From: Actinomadura nitritigenes
Lineage (GTDB): Bacteria; Actinomycetota; Actinomycetes; Streptosporangiales; Streptosporangiaceae
Assembly (NCBI RefSeq): GCF_017573545.1
Contig: NZ_JAGEOK010000006.1
Coordinates: forward strand, 62,001 to 126,000
Direction of reading: 5' to 3'
DNA length: 64,000 nucleotides
Of this stretch, positions 52,209 through 60,880 are shown piece after piece. The notes beneath the pieces are model-generated. The model was not told where the DNA came from. It made no database searches and saw nothing but the letters and a program-made list of their open reading frames with translations. The position numbers and the translations under genes were made by a program. Position 1 is the stretch's first letter, and each line of letters starts with the position of its first letter.

Positions 52209-52568
52209 TCACGGGTGCGCCTCGTCCAGTGCGGCGCGGGCGACCAGGCCGCGCAGCCGGCCGGTGATCATCTCCACCGCCTCGGCATGGCCGCGCGCCG
52301 CCTTCTCCCGCGTGCTGTAGCGCCCGACGTCGGCGTGCATCGACAGGTCGGACACGATCGTCTGCCAGAGCAGGGGTCTCCCGTTCGCCGCGAACCCCAG
52401 GTCGATCACGGTGAACCAGGTGGAGACGACCACCACGACTCCGCCGACGCGGATGACGTCCTGGGCGAGCAGCCTCGACCGCGCGTCCAGCAGCAGCCGC
52501 TGCGCCTCGTCCGCCGTGGCGCGTATCCCATCCGCCCGGTAGTACTCCACGGACATGGCAATCCCCAT
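52209..52568 (-). CDS. Hypothetical protein upstream of the conservon, 119 aa
   Basis: No family recognised. It has a short N-terminal helix rich in Arg/Ala, a hydrophobic stretch IRVGGVVVVVSTWFTVIDLG that could be a buried strand or a membrane segment, and a helical C-terminus, REKAARGHAEAVEMITGRLR. Starts at 52568 or 52556 (MSVEYY); SDs are weak for both. Codon use matches neighbours. It lies 109 bp before cvnA on the same strand. Confidence 0.55.
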   Translation of the reverse strand: MGIAMSVEYYRADGIRATADEAQRLLLDARSRLLAQDVIRVGGVVVVVSTWFTVIDLGFAANGRPLLWQTIVSDLSMHADVGRYSTREKAARGHAEAVEMITGRLRGLVARAALDEAHP

Positions 52569-52660
52569 CGCCGCCGATATGGGCGTCCGCCGGCGCGCGC
52601 GCGTGGGTCCCGCCGTTCAGGTGACCGGCGGGAAGGGGCTGCGCCGCGCCGCGAACGGTG

Positions 52661-52702
52661 CACCGTCCCCGGGCCCGCGCGGGTGCTCGGGCCGGGACGG
52701 TG
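52661..52702 (-). terminator. Terminator after the RsbW-like gene
   Basis: CACCGTCCC (52661-52669) pairs with GGGACGGTG (52694-52702), extended by GGCCC/GGGCC with a small bulge. It follows the minus-strand stop at 52709 by six bases and so separates this gene from the conservon. Confidence 0.6.
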
Positions 52703-52708
52703 CCCGGG

Positions 52709-53221
52709 TCAGCGCGCGTGCGGCTCGTCGTGCGGCCGGCCGTCCAGCTCGCACCAGACCGTCTTGCCGGAGGCGGTGAGGTCGGTGCCGTGCCGGTAGG
52801 CGAGGGCGGCGACGAGGAACCAGCCGCGGCCGGTCTCCTCCATGAGGTCGACGGGCCTGGAGTGCGGCAGCGCCGCGCCGCGGTCGTGGACCTCGATCCG
52901 CAGCCGGGACCCGTCGCGCAGCAGCCGCAGGCACAGCAGCGAGCCGGTGCCGGCGGCGTGCCGGACGGCTCCCGTGACCAGTTCGGAGATCAGGACCTCC
53001 GCGTCGTCGCGGACGTCCGCGGCCCCGGCGGAGCCGAGGACGGCGCGGCCGAAGGTGCGGGCCCGCGGGACCGACGCGCGCTCTGCGGGCAGGGTCAGCT
53101 CGCCGAGCAGGACGGGGTCCGGCCCGTCCATCGTGGTGAGGCCGTGCGGGTGTGCGGGGACGGAGTGGTGGGGGGTGGCCAGGGTGCTAGGCAACTCGAT
53201 GGTGCGGTGTTCGCCCGACAT
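52709..53221 (-). CDS. RsbW-like ATP-binding protein (anti-sigma/GHKL fold)
   Basis: 170 residues. The HATPase_c_2 core is visible: VRDDAEVLISELVTGAVRHA (N-box, with Gly in place of the usual Asn in ELVxNAxxH), LRIEVHDRG (G1 box) and GRGWFLVAALAYRHGTD (G2 box). The N-box change, ELVTGAVRHA versus ELVTNAVRHA, could weaken Mg-ATP binding. Such proteins act as anti-sigma kinases or regulators of development. AAGGAGG is eight bases before ATG 53221. Confidence 0.82.
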   Translation of the reverse strand: MSGEHRTIELPSTLATPHHSVPAHPHGLTTMDGPDPVLLGELTLPAERASVPRARTFGRAVLGSAGAADVRDDAEVLISELVTGAVRHAAGTGSLLCLRLLRDGSRLRIEVHDRGAALPHSRPVDLMEETGRGWFLVAALAYRHGTDLTASGKTVWCELDGRPHDEPHAR

Positions 53222-53440
53222 GTGGAACGCCTCCTTGACTAAGGCGTGGCGGCCCGTCCCGGCCCGGCCTTGACTCCTGGCCGGGGAGGTCGCTGGGGGT
53301 GAATGCCCGTACCGCCGTCCGGGGCGCCCGTTGGGGCGTCCCGCGCCGCCCGCCCGGCAGGGCCGGGACGGGGGCGTACGGAGGCACGGTGTGCGAAGGG
53401 GCCGGAACCGCGCGGCCGGCGGCCGTGCGGCCGGCGCCGG

Positions 53441-54022
53441 TCATGGCGCCTCGCCCCCTTCGGCGTGGGCGCCCGCCCTGGCGCGCAGCAACCGGGCGGT
53501 GCTGGTGAACCACTCGTGGTGCTCCTGCTCGAACCGGCGGCCCCGCAGGCACGTCAGGTAGGGGCCGATCGGCGTGGCGCTGCGCAGGAACGTGTGCTCG
53601 TCCTGGTCACCGCGCAGGCGTGCGAGCATGCGCTCGAACAGCTCGACCTTCGCGGCGGACATGCGGGCGCGCTCCTCCAGCTGCGCGATCACCGCGTCCG
53701 CGGAGATGTGGTCGACGGCCTGCACCATGACGAGGATGTTCTCGCGGATGGTCCCGGGTTTCGCGGGCGTGCTGGCGAAGCGCTCCAGCTCGTCCACGCC
53801 GGCCCGGGTGACGGTGTAGACGCGCTTGTTGGGACGGTCGTGCTGGATGACCTGCCGCCCGCTGATCAGGCCCTCGGTCTCCAACCTCGACAGCTCGGAG
53901 TAGAGCTGCTGCGGAACGGCGTGCCAGAAGTTGGAGACCGACAAATCGAAGATCTTGGCCAGCTGGTAGCCGCTGTACTCGCCGTCGAGCAACGCCGCCA
54001 GGACCGCGTGACGCAAGGCCAT
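53441..54022 (-). CDS. PadR-family transcriptional regulator
   Basis: 193 residues from ATG 54022 (GGGAGAG upstream). The PadR winged helix starts at the N-terminus: MALRHAVLAALLDGEYSGYQ, LAKIFDLSVSNFWHAVPQQL, LSRLETEGLISGRQVIQHDR, and a helical C-terminal dimer domain ends with RFEQEHHEWFTSTARLLRAR. PadR proteins respond to phenolics, drugs or lipids. It lies 59 bp downstream of the fatty acyl-AMP ligase on the same strand and appears to have its own promoter within that gap. Confidence 0.87.
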   Translation of the reverse strand: MALRHAVLAALLDGEYSGYQLAKIFDLSVSNFWHAVPQQLYSELSRLETEGLISGRQVIQHDRPNKRVYTVTRAGVDELERFASTPAKPGTIRENILVMVQAVDHISADAVIAQLEERARMSAAKVELFERMLARLRGDQDEHTFLRSATPIGPYLTCLRGRRFEQEHHEWFTSTARLLRARAGAHAEGGEAP

Positions 54023-54037
54023 CGGACTTCTCTCCCT

Positions 54038-54107
54038 GCTTGACTCAGGGTGATGCCCGACGTTATCAGACAACGACATGATTAGTCATGCTTTTGACTA
54101 GGGTGAG
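54038..54107 (-). promoter_or_regulatory. PadR promoter and repeat elements
   Basis: On the minus strand TCACCCT(G)AGTCAA occurs twice (54107-54094 and 54053-54039). TAGTCA-N6-TGACTA forms a dyad at 54083-54100 overlapping the ligase stop. A -10-like TGATAA is at 54068-54063. These suggest an autoregulated padR promoter inside the operon end. Confidence 0.45.
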
Positions 54108-55920
54108 TATGGACGAATTTCGCGACGCCCGGTTCGAGGTCCGCCCCGAGCGCCCCGATCTCGCCGTCCAGCAGCGCCTGCCGGGTCGGGCCGCGCCGCA
54201 GCTTCCCGCTGGTCGTGCGGCGTACGGAGCCGCGCCCGGTCAGTACCACGCTGAGCGCGGGCAGCTCGTGCGCGCGCGCCACGGCGGCCTTGATGAGCCC
54301 TGCGAGCTCGTCCGGCGCCGTCCCGGCCGCAGCCCGCGTGCTGATCTCCTGGACGAGCACGACCTGCTCCCGGCCGTCCTCGGTCGTCACGCCGTCGAGC
54401 ACGAACGCGGCGCCGATCAGCGCGGCGGGGTGGGCCGCCTGCGCGGTCTCCTCGATGTCGTGGGCGTGGATGTTGCGGCCGTTGACGATGATCAGGTCCT
54501 TGCTGCGGCCGGTGACGAACACCTCGCCGCCGTCGATGAACCCGAGGTCGCCGGTGCGCAGGAACGGGCCGTCGCCGTCCGCGGTGCGCGCCTGGAACGT
54601 CACGCGCGTCGCGACCGGGCTGTGCCAGTAGCCCTCAGCGACGCTGCCGCCGCGCACCCAGATCTCCCCCGCCCGCCCGTCCGGCAGCGGCTCCAGGCTG
54701 TCGGGGTCGACGATGCGGACGTCCAGGGTGACCGGGCGGCCGCTGCTCACCAGCCGCCGCACCGTCCCGTCCACCGCGTCCCCTCCCGGCCCCTCGCGCT
54801 CCTCGGACGCCTCCGCCGGCACGGCCCGGCCGCGGGACAGGGCGGCGGCGTCGAAGTCGCGGATCACCGGGCCCGTGCCCCACGGCGCGGCGCTGATGAG
54901 CAGCGTCGCCTCCGCCATGCCGTAGCACGGCATCCACATCCGCGGCTCGAACCCGGCGGGCGCGAACCGCTCGCTCCACCGCTCCAGCGTCGCCGCGCGG
55001 ACCGGCTCCGCGCCGTTCTTCACCGTCTCCAGCGACGACAGGTCCAGCGCCTCAAGCTGCCGGTCGGTGACGCGGCGCAGCGCCAGTTCGTACCCGAAGT
55101 TCGGCGCGACGATGATCGTCGCGCGGTGCCGGGTGACGAGCTCCAGCCACAGCGCGGGCCGTTTGATGAAGGTGATCGGCGACGTCAGCACGTACCGCAT
55201 GCCGAGGTACAGCGGCTCCAGGAACTGGCCGACGAGCCCCATGTCGTGGAAGTGCGGCACCCAGCCGACGCCGATCGACGCCGGCGTCCCCTGGATGCGC
55301 CGCCGGATCTCCTCGGCGTTGTACAGCAGGTTCCGGTGGGTGACCATCACGCCCTTCGGCTCGCTCGTCGAGCCGGACGTGTACTGCAGGAACGCGAGCG
55401 TGTCCGGGCCGAACTCCGGCATCGTCCACGCGTCCGCGTCGGCGAGCGGGTCCTCGCCGCCGGCGGTCTCGGTGTCGAGGCACTGCACCTTCCCGGCGAG
55501 CCCCGCCTCCTTCAGCCACCCCTCCAAGCCCGCGAGATGGGCGCTGTCGGTGAGGATCCAGGTGATGTCGGCGTCGGCGATGATCCGGCGGGTGCGGTCG
55601 AAGCGCCCCGCGTCCAGCACCGGAAGCGGCGCCGGGACGGCCACGACCCGCGCGTACAGGCAGCCGACGAACGCCGCCATGAACTCCAGGCCCTCCGGAT
55701 ACAGCAGCAGGACGGCCCGGTCCCGCAGCCCGCGCTCCTCCAGCCGGCGGGCCAGCGCCCTGGCCCGCCGGTCCAGCTCGGCGAGGCCGAGCACGTCCTC
55801 CCGGTAGGCCCGGCCGGGGCCGGGCTCCTCCTTGACGAAGGTGAAGCCCCGGGCGTCCCCGTGCGTCCGCACGGTCTCCCGGACGGCCGACACGAAATCG
55901 GTGTGCTTGTCCATGCTCAT
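54082..55920 (-). CDS. Fatty acyl-AMP ligase (FAAL)
   Basis: 612 residues of the adenylate-forming superfamily. The ATP motif YTSGSTSEPKGVMVTH begins at residue 180. GVGWVPHFHDMGLVG, the YGMAEATLLIS adenine site and RTGDLGFIDGGEVFVTGR (motif A7/A8) are present. The GRNIHAHDIEE motif and the VPAPLP N-part are typical of FAALs, which activate fatty acids as acyl-AMP and pass them to an acyl carrier protein rather than CoA. It starts 7 bp after the acyl-CoA dehydrogenase-like gene and is followed by a PadR gene. The likely acceptor is the ACP at 59048-59305. Confidence 0.9.
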   Translation of the reverse strand: MSMDKHTDFVSAVRETVRTHGDARGFTFVKEEPGPGRAYREDVLGLAELDRRARALARRLEERGLRDRAVLLLYPEGLEFMAAFVGCLYARVVAVPAPLPVLDAGRFDRTRRIIADADITWILTDSAHLAGLEGWLKEAGLAGKVQCLDTETAGGEDPLADADAWTMPEFGPDTLAFLQYTSGSTSEPKGVMVTHRNLLYNAEEIRRRIQGTPASIGVGWVPHFHDMGLVGQFLEPLYLGMRYVLTSPITFIKRPALWLELVTRHRATIIVAPNFGYELALRRVTDRQLEALDLSSLETVKNGAEPVRAATLERWSERFAPAGFEPRMWMPCYGMAEATLLISAAPWGTGPVIRDFDAAALSRGRAVPAEASEEREGPGGDAVDGTVRRLVSSGRPVTLDVRIVDPDSLEPLPDGRAGEIWVRGGSVAEGYWHSPVATRVTFQARTADGDGPFLRTGDLGFIDGGEVFVTGRSKDLIIVNGRNIHAHDIEETAQAAHPAALIGAAFVLDGVTTEDGREQVVLVQEISTRAAAGTAPDELAGLIKAAVARAHELPALSVVLTGRGSVRRTTSGKLRRGPTRQALLDGEIGALGADLEPGVAKFVHTHPSQKHD

Positions 55921-55927
55921 GGCGGCG

Positions 55928-57676
55928 TCACACGTCCTCGGCCAGCGTCGTCAGCGTGAACCAGCGGCCCTCGCCGGAGGAGCGGAACATCGCCTCCTCC
56001 AGCGTCGGCAGGAACTCCTCCGACAGGACCGTGTCCGGGTAGGTGCGCTGCAGCAGCCGCTGGAGGCACAGGACGAGCCACTGGCCGCCCGCGAACGCAC
56101 CGCCGAACTCGCGGTGGTTGTGCAGCCACGTGAGCATGCACGACACCATCGCGTGCAGCTCGCAGTACCGGCGCGCCCGCATCAGCGCCGCCACCGACGA
56201 GGTGTCGCCCTCGCTCTCCCGGATGCCCTCGTCGACCTTCGCGCGCAGCGCGCCGATGCTCGACACCAGGTCCTTCAGCTCGGCGGCGACGCCCGGCGCG
56301 GCGTGCGCGTTCGCCGCCGCGAGCAGCTCCTCGGAGATCTGCTCGAACCGCTGCCCGACCTCGTCGCGGCCCTCGTTGGTGAGCTGGAGGCGGCGTCCGT
56401 CCGGCTGCCAGGTCGGCGGCGTCCGGGTCCAGGAGAACAGCTCGGCGAGCAGCTCGTCCTCGCCGCCCGTCTCGTCCGGCGGACGGCAGAGGAACGGCAG
56501 CTGCGCGGCGACGTTCGCGAGGTTGACGTGCGTGGTGCCCTCGAAGATGCTCGCGATCGCGTGGTCGCGCTGCAGCTTCTGGAACACCCCGTGCGCCACG
56601 CCCTCGCGCAGGTAGCCGCGCGCCGCCAGGACCGTTCCCATGCTGGCGACGACCTCGTCCCCCTGCACCGGGACGAAGTACTTCACGATCGACGACCACA
56701 GGCTCAACCGGCCCGGCGCGACCGTCAGCGCGCGCGCCACCGGTATCGCGACGCACTCGGCGATCAGCAGGTCCAGGTGTGCCTTCAACAGATGGTCGCG
56801 GATCACCGGGATCTGGTAGATGTCCGCGCCGTAGAGGGTGCGCCGGCGCGCGTACTGCATCGCGATCCGCACCACCGCGTCCATCGTCCCGACCGACAGC
56901 GCCGCGATCGCCGTCCGGGTGATCTGCAGCGTCTTCAGGGTCTGGACGAGCCCGGCGCCGCGCCGCCCGATCACGCAGTCCGCCGGCAGGCGCGCCCCGT
57001 CGAACACGACGCCGCTGAGGTCGTGGCCGCGCAGCCCGACCGTCCGGACGGGCGGCAGCGTCGACCAGCTCTCCGGGTCCAGCGCCGTCTTGTCGACGAG
57101 CAGCAGCGAGAAGTCCCTCGGACCGGTCCTGGCGTACGTCGTGACGAACCGCCCGCGCGTCGCGTTGCCGACCGGCCACTTCGTCCCGGTCAGCACCAGC
57201 TCGTCGCCCTTGCTCACCGCCTCGGACTCGCTCGCCATCACGTCGCTGCCGTGGTCGGCCTCCGACACCCCGAAGCAGGCCAGGTCGCCGTTCAGCACGC
57301 CGTCCGCGACCGTCCTGCGCTGCCGGTCGTCGCCCCACAGCCACACCGGGTTCACCGCCAGCAGGCCCGACCCGTACATCACCGCGACCGTGACGCTGCG
57401 CCGCGAGATGCCGCGGGTGACGAAGAACAGCTCCTCCAGCGTCGTCAGGCGCCCGCCCAGCCCGGACGGCACCAGGTACTTCGGGAACCCCCAGGCCCGG
57501 ACGGCGTCCACCGCGCCGGCGGGCAGCTCGTCGCGCTCCTCGGCCTCGACGATCGCCTTGTAGGAGAACGGGCCGGCCTCGTCGTCCATGGGATCGCCGA
57601 GGAAGCCGTCCAGATCGGCTGCGATGCCGTGCGCCGGCGACAGGCCGGCGCGTGCGGGGACCATTCCGCTGTCCAT
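55928..57676 (-). CDS. Acyl-CoA/acyl-ACP dehydrogenase-like flavoprotein
   Basis: 582 residues from ATG 57676 (GGGAG eight bases upstream). Acyl-CoA dehydrogenase signatures: LACFGVSEADHGSDVMASES, LTGTKWPVGNATRG, the ARRRTLYGADIYQIPVIRDH helix and ASIFEGTTHVNLANVAAQLP with the Glu-Gly-Thr active-site turn. The N- and C-terminal extensions are longer than in typical medium-chain enzymes. Next to FAAL and ACP it would add an alpha,beta double bond to an ACP-bound acyl chain, as known for FAAL-linked cassettes in lipopeptide pathways. The open frame continues upstream but is not used. Confidence 0.88.
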   Translation of the reverse strand: MDSGMVPARAGLSPAHGIAADLDGFLGDPMDDEAGPFSYKAIVEAEERDELPAGAVDAVRAWGFPKYLVPSGLGGRLTTLEELFFVTRGISRRSVTVAVMYGSGLLAVNPVWLWGDDRQRRTVADGVLNGDLACFGVSEADHGSDVMASESEAVSKGDELVLTGTKWPVGNATRGRFVTTYARTGPRDFSLLLVDKTALDPESWSTLPPVRTVGLRGHDLSGVVFDGARLPADCVIGRRGAGLVQTLKTLQITRTAIAALSVGTMDAVVRIAMQYARRRTLYGADIYQIPVIRDHLLKAHLDLLIAECVAIPVARALTVAPGRLSLWSSIVKYFVPVQGDEVVASMGTVLAARGYLREGVAHGVFQKLQRDHAIASIFEGTTHVNLANVAAQLPFLCRPPDETGGEDELLAELFSWTRTPPTWQPDGRRLQLTNEGRDEVGQRFEQISEELLAAANAHAAPGVAAELKDLVSSIGALRAKVDEGIRESEGDTSSVAALMRARRYCELHAMVSCMLTWLHNHREFGGAFAGGQWLVLCLQRLLQRTYPDTVLSEEFLPTLEEAMFRSSGEGRWFTLTTLAEDV

Positions 57677-57813
57677 CTTCCACTCCCTGTAGCCGAACTT
57701 GTCGCGGCGTCCGCGTGCCCTCACCGGCACGCGCCGCCGCACGGGACGGCGCCGTCCGGGGCGGCCCCCCGCACCCCCGGTCCGCGCCGCCCCCTCACGA
57801 AGGGGGCGTCCCG

Positions 57814-58209
57814 TCACGCCCCCTGGTCCTCCATGCGGCGGCCGACCACGCGGGCGAGCGTCATCGCCGCGGGCAGCGGCCGGACCATGACCGTCAGCCC
57901 GGTCACCAGCCCGGTCTCGCCGAACCTGAGCAGGTCGAGGCCCTGCACCGCCTTGCCCATCACCCGCGCGCTGAACACCAGCGCCTGGGACGGGGCGCGC
58001 GCCGGATCGGTCCCGGCGAGCTCGTCGGTGTAGCGGAAGTCCTCGAACACCTCCAGCAGGACGCGCAGCAGCGCGGTGACCGCGTCGCGCCCCTGGTAGG
58101 GCTTCACCATCACCGGGCTGTGGAACTCGATGCCCGGGTCCAGCGCCCGCGTGATGGCGGCGAGGTCCTTGGCCTCCACCGCCGCTCGGAACGTTCCGGG
58201 GACCGTCAC
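57814..58209 (-). CDS. SnoaL-like NTF2-fold protein
   Basis: 131 residues from GTG 58209, with GAAGGGAG at good SD spacing. NTF2 fold: FRAAVEAKDLAAITRALDPG, IEFHSPVMVKPYQGRDAVTA, LLRVLLEVFEDFRYTDELAG. In biosynthetic clusters this fold often isomerises, hydrates or cyclises substrates, but the catalytic residues here are not certain. It lies 137 bp before the acyl-CoA dehydrogenase-like gene on the same strand. Confidence 0.8.
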   Translation of the reverse strand: MTVPGTFRAAVEAKDLAAITRALDPGIEFHSPVMVKPYQGRDAVTALLRVLLEVFEDFRYTDELAGTDPARAPSQALVFSARVMGKAVQGLDLLRFGETGLVTGLTVMVRPLPAAMTLARVVGRRMEDQGA

Positions 58210-58424
58210 GTCGCCGCTCCCTTCGCTGTGGCGGCGCGCGCCGCGGTGGCGGCGCCCGCCTCGACGGCCCGGGCGCGGTCGCGCGCCCGGGCCCGGTGGA
58301 CGGCGGGGGGCGGGTGGAGGCCGCCGGCGGCCGACGGCGCCGGCGATCGCGGGACATGGGCGGGCGAGAATGGTCTCTTCATCGTCATCCCGACTGTTCG
58401 ACTGCCCCCGAGACTGCCTCCATC

Positions 58425-59048
58425 TCAGTTAGCACGCTCGCCGAGCATGCCGGCGGCGAGGTGTTCCATCACCTCCGCGACATAATCGTGCCCGGCCGGG
58501 CTGAGGTGGATTCCGTCGGAACTCCACATCGCGGGGTCAGCGATTTTCGTCACCGTTTCCCGGGCCGGGAAAGCCATTCCGAAGTCCCGTGCGGCACGTT
58601 CCAGCTCGACGTTGAACAGGGTGATGCGCTGGAGCACGCGTTTCTTACGGAACTGCGAGATGGGAGACCGGTCGAGCAGCGGCGGGCGGGGCACCGGAAT
58701 CGCCAGCAGGACGGCGCCGGCGTCCCGCGCCCAGCCGTGCACCTCATCGAGCCGGGCGCCCGCCGCGGCGGGCTCGAACCCATTCAGCGCGTCGTTCATG
58801 CCGCAGCCGAGCACCGCCAGCCGGGGCCGCGCGGCGCGGACGGCGGGGAGCTGGTCGCGCACCACGTCCTCGATCGTGGCGCCCGCGTCGGAGACGTTCA
58901 GCACGTCACCGGAGTCCACGCCGAGGCGCCGCGCGAGCCGGCCGGCCCAGCCGAGCCAGCCGCCCGCCGGGTCGGGGTCGTCGCGGCCCTCGGCCACGCT
59001 GTCGCCGAGCACCACCAGGGCGGCGCCCGCGGCCGGCGGGCCGGCCAT
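58425..59048 (-). CDS. SGNH/GDSL-type hydrolase
   Basis: 207 residues. Block I GDS (15-17, VVLGDSVAEG) with the nucleophilic Ser, block III GCGMNDALNGF (Gly and Asn of the oxyanion hole) and block V SSDGIHLSPAGHDYVAE (Asp, His). No signal peptide, so it acts in the cytoplasm. It could release or transfer acyl chains from ACP. ATG 59048 overlaps the stop of the ACP gene (TGATG), so the two are coupled; GTG 59051 is an alternative start. Confidence 0.9.
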   Translation of the reverse strand: MAGPPAAGAALVVLGDSVAEGRDDPDPAGGWLGWAGRLARRLGVDSGDVLNVSDAGATIEDVVRDQLPAVRAARPRLAVLGCGMNDALNGFEPAAAGARLDEVHGWARDAGAVLLAIPVPRPPLLDRSPISQFRKKRVLQRITLFNVELERAARDFGMAFPARETVTKIADPAMWSSDGIHLSPAGHDYVAEVMEHLAAGMLGERAN

Positions 59049-59305
59049 CACGCGACGAGGTCGAGGAGGTAGGCGGTGAGGTCGGCGACCGTCTCGCGGC
59101 GCCGCGCCTCGGCCACGTCCACCTCCACCTGCAGGTGGTCCTCGATGTCGCTGATGATGCTGATGGCGTACACCGAATCCACGCCGTAACGTGCGAGTTC
59201 GACTGCCGGGTCAATATTTTCCGTCGGCCTGTCGAGGTAGAAGGCGATGCGGTCAAGAAGCCACATCTGGAGCTCGTCGTGGGAAATTGTTTGCGATCCG
59301 CTCAC
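59048..59305 (-). CDS. Acyl carrier protein
   Basis: 85 residues from GTG 59305, chosen because GGGGAG lies about five bases upstream; the open frame further upstream is not protein-like. The phosphopantetheine Ser is S44 in YGVDSVYAISI, and the acidic helices IDPAVELARYGVDSV and IISDIEDHLQVEVDV are typical. It is the first gene of a minus-strand series: ACP, SGNH hydrolase, SnoaL, dehydrogenase, FAAL. It is the likely acceptor of the FAAL-activated acyl chain. Confidence 0.92.
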   Translation of the reverse strand: MSGSQTISHDELQMWLLDRIAFYLDRPTENIDPAVELARYGVDSVYAISIISDIEDHLQVEVDVAEARRRETVADLTAYLLDLVA

Positions 59306-59773
59306 CGCACTCCCCTTTTTGTCAGAGGATCTTCTGAACCAAACCCCGATGGCCATCCGTAGCTGAGCACATGGCACGGTACATGCATATGTTCGGCATG
59401 TCACAGATCTGTCTGTGAACGATCGGACACGAGCATGTCACTTTTCCGTAAATTAAGTCAGTTGAGCGGTAAAACGGAGCCCGCGTACCGCGCGGTAACA
59501 GGTTCCGTAAGGGGCCCACGACGGGCGCCGTCAGGCGACCGCCGTCACGGCCGCCCCACGCGGCCACTCCTCCCCCGCCGGCCGTCCCACGGCACGCGAC
59601 CTGCACCGTTCCCCACGACCGCGCCCCCGTGCCCGCGGCGGGCGGCGGGCCGGCCCGGGCACGTTCCATGAGAATTTCGGACAACCGCCCAATCGGGCCC
59701 TGAAGACGGGCGCCAGCGGGGCCGAAGACGGTCCGAAAGGGGCGCCGCGCGCCCCGAGGTCACGCCCGTTCGG
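59306..59773. other. Intergenic region upstream of the ACP operon
   Basis: 468 bp. The first 200 bp (to about 59510) are AT-richer than the surroundings and hold several dyads, such as CACAG-N6-CTGTG near 59403-59418 and repeats of CATGT/ACATG. This is the likely promoter and operator region of the minus-strand operon, but no single promoter can be picked. The rest is GC-rich without a convincing gene; the open frames there lack protein character. Confidence 0.5.
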
Positions 59774-60805
59774 TCACTGATCGGGCGAAATGGGAAGTAT
59801 TTCCGATCCGATCGCCGGGCCGGTCAGCAATGAACCGACGGGATTCGGCTCGCGCAGGCGCGCCGCCCGATCCCGGACCGCCCGCGCGCGCTGGGCCCGC
59901 CAGCGGTGCGCCGCCGTCCGGCGGAATCTCGCGACGTGTGCCGCCTCCGGACGGGCCCGTCCCGCCGGCGCGTACCCGTGCCGCCGCAGCCGGTCGGCCA
60001 GGACGTGCTCGACGAGGTCGGCCTCCCACGGCTCCATCCGCGCCGCCCATGCGCCGACGTTGCGGTCGTTGACGGCCTCGTGCGTCCGCAGGTGCCACCG
60101 TCGCTCGGCCGGGACCGTCCGGCGCGCGTGATGGTGCGGCTCTGCCATCGCCTCGTCGTACTCCTCCTCCAGGAACCCGCACAAGGCCACCAGCGACCGC
60201 TCGGGCTCGGCGACGAGGTCCTCGTAGCGCATCTCGAAGTAGCGGCGGGGGCCGAGCCGCCGCGCGAGCCGGCTCCCGGTGTCGACGGCCTCACGCCAGG
60301 TCAGCGCGGCGGAGTGGACGTCGCCCTCATACCAGGGCATCCGCGCGAGCGAGCTGACCGCGTCGCGGCCGTCGCGGACCAGGTGGACGAACTGCGCGTC
60401 CGGGAACATCCGCAGCAGCATCGGCACCTTGCGGAAGTAGCTCGGCCGCTTGTCGCCCCACCGCGCCTTGCCGTGCTCCCGCGCGTAGCGGCGGAACACG
60501 GCCGCGAGTGCGGAACCGAGCGTCGGCGGGCCGTGCACGATGTCGCCGACGACCGCGCCGGGGTCCAGCCCGAGGACGTCGAACTTCGTCCCGTCGCCCG
60601 TGGTGATCCACTCGCCGAGCGCCCGCCGGTTCGCCTCCGCCCGCAGGTCGCCGAAGCCGAGCCGCCGCGCGTACGCGACGTGCACGAACCTGGTCTCGGA
60701 CGGCACCGCCAGGCGCCGGTGCGAGTGCAGCATCTGCTGCAGCAGCGTCGTGCCGGAGCGCGGGCAGCCGAGGACGAACACGGGGCGGTGGGACTGGCTG
60801 GTCAT
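59774..60805 (-). CDS. PAPS-dependent sulfotransferase-family protein
   Basis: 343 residues. The 5'-phosphosulfate loop is FVLGCPRSGTTLLQQMLHSH (SGTT at 17-20), and the 3'-phosphate site is FVHLVRDGRDAVSSLARMPW (about 138-157). These fit PAPS-dependent sulfotransferases, which sulfate lipids, sugars or phenols. The C-terminus is Arg-rich. It has its own intergenic region and lies upstream of the ACP operon on the same strand, so it could act on the same product, but the link is only proximity. Confidence 0.86.
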   Translation of the reverse strand: MTSQSHRPVFVLGCPRSGTTLLQQMLHSHRRLAVPSETRFVHVAYARRLGFGDLRAEANRRALGEWITTGDGTKFDVLGLDPGAVVGDIVHGPPTLGSALAAVFRRYAREHGKARWGDKRPSYFRKVPMLLRMFPDAQFVHLVRDGRDAVSSLARMPWYEGDVHSAALTWREAVDTGSRLARRLGPRRYFEMRYEDLVAEPERSLVALCGFLEEEYDEAMAEPHHHARRTVPAERRWHLRTHEAVNDRNVGAWAARMEPWEADLVEHVLADRLRRHGYAPAGRARPEAAHVARFRRTAAHRWRAQRARAVRDRAARLREPNPVGSLLTGPAIGSEILPISPDQ

Positions 60806-60880
60806 GGCGCGGGAAGCTACGGCCGCCGCCTGAACCGGACCTCAGACCGACCTCAGAGTTCGCTGAACGTGATGACTCGA

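Noticed and set aside
58206..58388. 60-codon minus-strand frame ending in the GTGA of the SnoaL gene
   Set aside because: The overlap is suggestive of coupling, but the product is low-complexity Ala/Pro/Arg with no SD at its start. SnoaL has its own strong SD. Not supported enough to list.
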